Source: Eucalyptus grandis
Lineage: Eukaryota > Streptophyta > Magnoliopsida > Myrtales > Myrtaceae
DNA: 64,000 nt
NCBI RefSeq assembly: GCF_016545825.1
Contig: NC_052613.1
Span: 39,662,112 to 39,726,111, forward strand
Reading direction: 5' to 3'
Shown: positions 60,900 to 64,000 of the stretch, in pieces
Layout: each line of letters starts with the position of its first letter
Position numbering within the stretch: the stretch's first letter is position 1
Translations under genes and position numbers: made by a program
The notes under the pieces: model-generated
The model's input: only the letters and a program-made list of their open reading frames with translations
Told to the model about the DNA's origin: nothing
Databases searched by the model: none

Positions 60900-61890
60900 G
60901 ATTTAACAAGAGGTCAGCATGGTTTTTGTGTAAATCTGGGAATTGATCCTGGAACTTATGATAAGTTGGTTTTCAAGATATGAAAAGTAAATTCCGAGTT
61001 CGAAAAAAATGATAAACCGGTTATAATGGGTAAAATTTCAAGTAGAACCTGGATAGAACTCGAAATCATTTACCTCCTAACACATTGAAAAGTGACGAAA
61101 ACAATTATAGAAGAATGGAGGAAATTGAAGCGAAGATGAGATAATTATGAATTAAACATGCAAGACAACACGACTATATGCTGCGAGCAACAGAAGGAAT
61201 AAACCCGGGATACATAATGTGGCAAAACATGGTCGAGTTCCTACAATCCATGCATAGATCGAACGGAAGCGTTCAGCCCATAGTCGCAAATCCAGGCATG
61301 CGAACCAAGCTAATACGATGAAGAGTCAACATGAGTTTATTCAAACATGCAACAACATTAATTAGCAATAAGTACGATGGAAATAGAAAACAAAGCAAAA
61401 AGACCAATAGGAGGCTAAACACTCAAAAAGAAAGGCAAGGGCAACGACACATAAAGTATTTGATAATTTAAACCTCCTCGCGGACACAAATAATGATTAT
61501 CACCATACTCAATGGCTACCGAAAGCACGCTTAATCGATTCGTGCGAGAGGAATCTTAAAAGGTGCCGTCTAGCTGTAGTGGCTGCCGTGACTCTTGTTG
61601 TCACGGTGCTCGGTTTGATTACCTTTCGTTTTTAATTTGAGATTTTTATGATTAAAAAATTAATTTGAAATAAATTTATTATATACATTAATTTGGACTT
61701 TTTCGTAATATTAACTTTTTAATTTGGAATTATGATGGAATTTGGATCTCATTAGACATGACCCAGGAAATATTATGATGCAATCGGGAAATTTGTGCCA
61801 TAAAAATCCATCACCGCCGCCGCAACTTCATTGACCCCAAGGCACGTCCACTTTTCTCTAAAATTCATTAAGTAATTGGTTCGATTGACG
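60900..61890. other. gene-free stretch
   Basis: No gene seen. A fragment of the MITE family of 9235-9743 lies at about 61625-61730 (aatttgagatttttatgatt and aaataaatttattata). Confidence 0.5.
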
Positions 61891-61899
61891 AGAACTTTT

Positions 61900-63960
61900 T
61901 TGTGGCACATGGCTTTTCTGTGGGACATTCTTATTTTTCTAGGTGTAAATTAATTCTGTGTTGAACGGGGGATCTATGGCCTCTAATCTGATCTCCTTAG
62001 TGGGATAGGAATCTAAGTTACCCGAATCAATAGGGATCTTAAATTATCCGAATCACTTTTGCCTTTTCTCCCGTTTACAGGACGGCGCTTTAAATTTATT
62101 TTTCCGAGCAATAAGCAAAAGTGGCGTCACCCTTCGGCCGTGCTCTCCAAAATGACCCCGGCGACGTCGCCTAGCCTCAGCACCACTAGGTCATGCGCCG
62201 AGGTCATTGATGTCTATCTACCTCGCGCCAAAATCTTAGCGAATATACTCATAGTGAGGGAGCATTTTCGCATGTGGTCCAAAGGAATACAAAAAATCTT
62301 TTGCACGCATTGGGCCGTGCGTCAGCGATGCGAATCTCGCAGATTAAGAAAGGGAAAATACCAATAGAAATCCCAAATTATGCTCCCCATGATGCTAATA
62401 AATCAATTTTTTTTATAAATGATTGTGTGACAATCTTTAATCTATTGTTAGAATAACAGTTTATTCCAAATAAAAAACTAAATAATGAATAATTATAAAT
62501 TGTTGTGGGGTTTACTTATTCAAGAATTTGTAACTTACAATAAATTATTATTTTCACAGTAGTTAAAAAATTGTTATGCTAACAAAATCCTCTTTGAGGA
62601 CCCACAGGGTTGACAGCCCTTGCCAACAAAGCCGAAACGGCGGCAGCGACGTCCTTTAATCACCCTGACCATCTGCAATCTCTCTCTGTCCTCTGGTTTG
62701 AATTTTCTTCTTCTGTTTTTTTTTTTTAGTTGCGCCACATCTGAGTCACTTGTCCTCGACAAAAAAATTAATAATAGGACCTCAGATTTTAAAGGGCAAT
62801 CGTAGGACAGAATTGTGATAGAGGATATATGTATTGTATGGGTATAAATTTGAAGTTTTGGTGATAGAAAAAGAAGAAGCTTGGAATAATTAGCGTCCTA
62901 GCGAGTAAAATTTTGATTTTTCCGTAGTATTTTTCCTAAAAATAAAATGCCCATGCTTCCAGTTAAGTATTTGCATACTGGTCTTAGTATTGCCCCTCCA
63001 TTTGCGGAGAAGAGCCTGCCAAGAGTGTTCTTTTCTATATTGTTATTTTATTCACGTTGCCAGTTTGAAAGTACATTAGGGTTTCTTTTACTTGGGAATG
63101 GGGTATGGGACAAAAGACTCGTTCCACGATAAATTGTGATGTTATGTTATGATCATGATCCCAACTCTTTCACCTCATTTTCAATCCTTCCTTCTTACGT
63201 ACATCCTCACTTAAAAAAAAAAAAACTGTCGACGAGTTGACCAAAACAGGCCCCCTTATAATGGGAGGTCACCTAATGAAAATTCGCACTTTTTTGGAGG
63301 TTGTGAGAGAATCATACCAAGAACATCACGCACTGGTTTGCTCAGTTCTTCTTGATAAGGTATGCACCAGCTCCTCTTTCGACTCTTCGATTTATCCTGT
63401 TTAATCATCTCGCTCTCACGCTCTGGTTATACAATCTTCTCGATCTATATGATCAAAAAGTGTTTCTTTTCTAACAAAGTACCACCCTCTTTTTGAAGAA
63501 CTACTTCTTTTTCTAGTATGAATTGATGCTTCAATGTTTGTAAACTCATCACTTGCATGGAACTACAGAGAGTTTTCTCGATGGAGAACAATAACTGTCC
63601 ACAAAACTGTCCGGGCTACTAGTACTTCCCCCCTTCATTTGTTCCAAATCCGGCATCGTCAGACGACAACAACATTTCATGGTGGGATACTCCAGGATGG
63701 GTCATCGTCGGCATAGTAGTCATCGTCGTCATAATCTGTGGTTTCCTCTTCTACAATAATCGTGATCCTAATGGCAAAGGGGTCACCCTTTCGATAAAAC
63801 CGAAAATCTCCCTAGATATGGACGGCGGAAGCTAGTCGTTGTCGTAAGGGATCTTCTCCGAAGGACAATAATGTGGAAGCTCTTGTGCATGTTTTTGTGT
63901 GAAACTTGAATGATGTACAATGACAGATGGTCTACTCTAGTATCCAATATTGGATATTTG
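61900..63960 (+). repeat. segmental duplication, copy B (compact)
   Basis: Same order of landmarks as copy A but without its three transposons. It ends with the small-gene copy and the tgatgtacaatgacagat(g)gtctact stretch (copy A: tgatgcataacgatagatcgtctact at about 58155). It is the better guide to the ancestral structure. Confidence 0.75.
63254..63835 (+). pseudogene. small MENNNC membrane protein gene (copy B), one nonsense codon
   Basis: A TATA-like ccttataatg at 63254-63263, a leader with a probable intron (donor aag|gtatgc at 63360, acceptor ctacag|ag at 63568), and an ATG at 63581. The frame reads MENNNCPQNCPGY, a TAG at codon 14 (63620-63622), then YFPPSFVPNPASSDDNN, a Trp-rich WWDTPGW, the span VIVGIVVIVVIICGFLFY, a polar tail and a stop at 63833-63835 (85 codons in all). 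Copy A has CAG (Gln) at the nonsense position, so a single C-to-T change broke this copy. The product would be a tiny single-pass membrane protein with a Cys-rich N-terminus. I recognise no family. Readthrough or a polymorphic stop cannot be excluded. Confidence 0.7.
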
Positions 63961-64000
63961 ATGCGGTAAATAATTGCGTTGGATGAAAAAGAAGAAGTGA

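Overview
This is nuclear DNA of a flowering plant, almost certainly a eudicot. The evidence is split genes with GT-AG introns and TATA promoters, an AT-rich background full of inverted-repeat MITEs, a Copia retrotransposon, and proteins closely matching Arabidopsis HERK1 and the ankyrin-PGG protein At5g02620. The species cannot be named from the sequence; a woody rosid is a reasonable guess only. There is no bacterial, viral or organelle gene content and no CRISPR array, and I recognise no tRNA or rRNA gene.

Layout. 1-11.2 kb is gene-free and packed with short DNA transposons, plus a GC-rich island at 8.7-9.15 kb. 11.5-15.06 kb (+) holds an intact three-exon ankyrin-repeat/PGG membrane protein gene. 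16.2-25.2 kb (+) is a malectin-like/LRR receptor-like pseudogene: its splice sites and TM exon are still readable, but it has three in-frame stops in the malectin exon and a 6.4-kb Copia element in intron 1, which itself carries a nested LTR-like insertion. 25.9-29.9 kb (-) is an intact nine-exon relative (615 aa, malectin-LRR-TM, no kinase) lying tail-to-tail with the pseudogene. Its promoter and start codon are in a 121-bp tandem duplication. 30-40 kb has no complete gene: it holds a 250-bp (AAT)n tract, a hAT-type MITE, an orphan membrane-anchor exon and a Helitron-like 3' end. 40.9-43.3 kb (+) is an intronless 820-codon CrRLK1L receptor kinase, the HERK1 orthologue. 46.5-46.85 kb (-) is a small single-exon gene of unknown function.

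From 49.6 kb to the right edge the window holds two diverged copies of one segment (A 49.6-58.2 kb, B 61.9-63.96 kb). Each carries a small single-pass membrane protein gene starting MENNNC. Copy A is split by a 5,080-bp PIF/Harbinger-like element with a TAA target duplication, and copy B retains the exact empty site. Copy B has its own TAG nonsense codon, so both copies look dead.

Functional theme: three malectin-domain genes (HERK1 plus the two malectin-LRR genes) lie within 27 kb. HERK1 is a plasma-membrane cell-wall-sensing kinase; the intact kinase-less protein could bind ligand or partner in a similar setting, but that is inference. The rest of the window mainly records transposon activity, with several insertions dated relative to a duplication by empty sites or target duplications.
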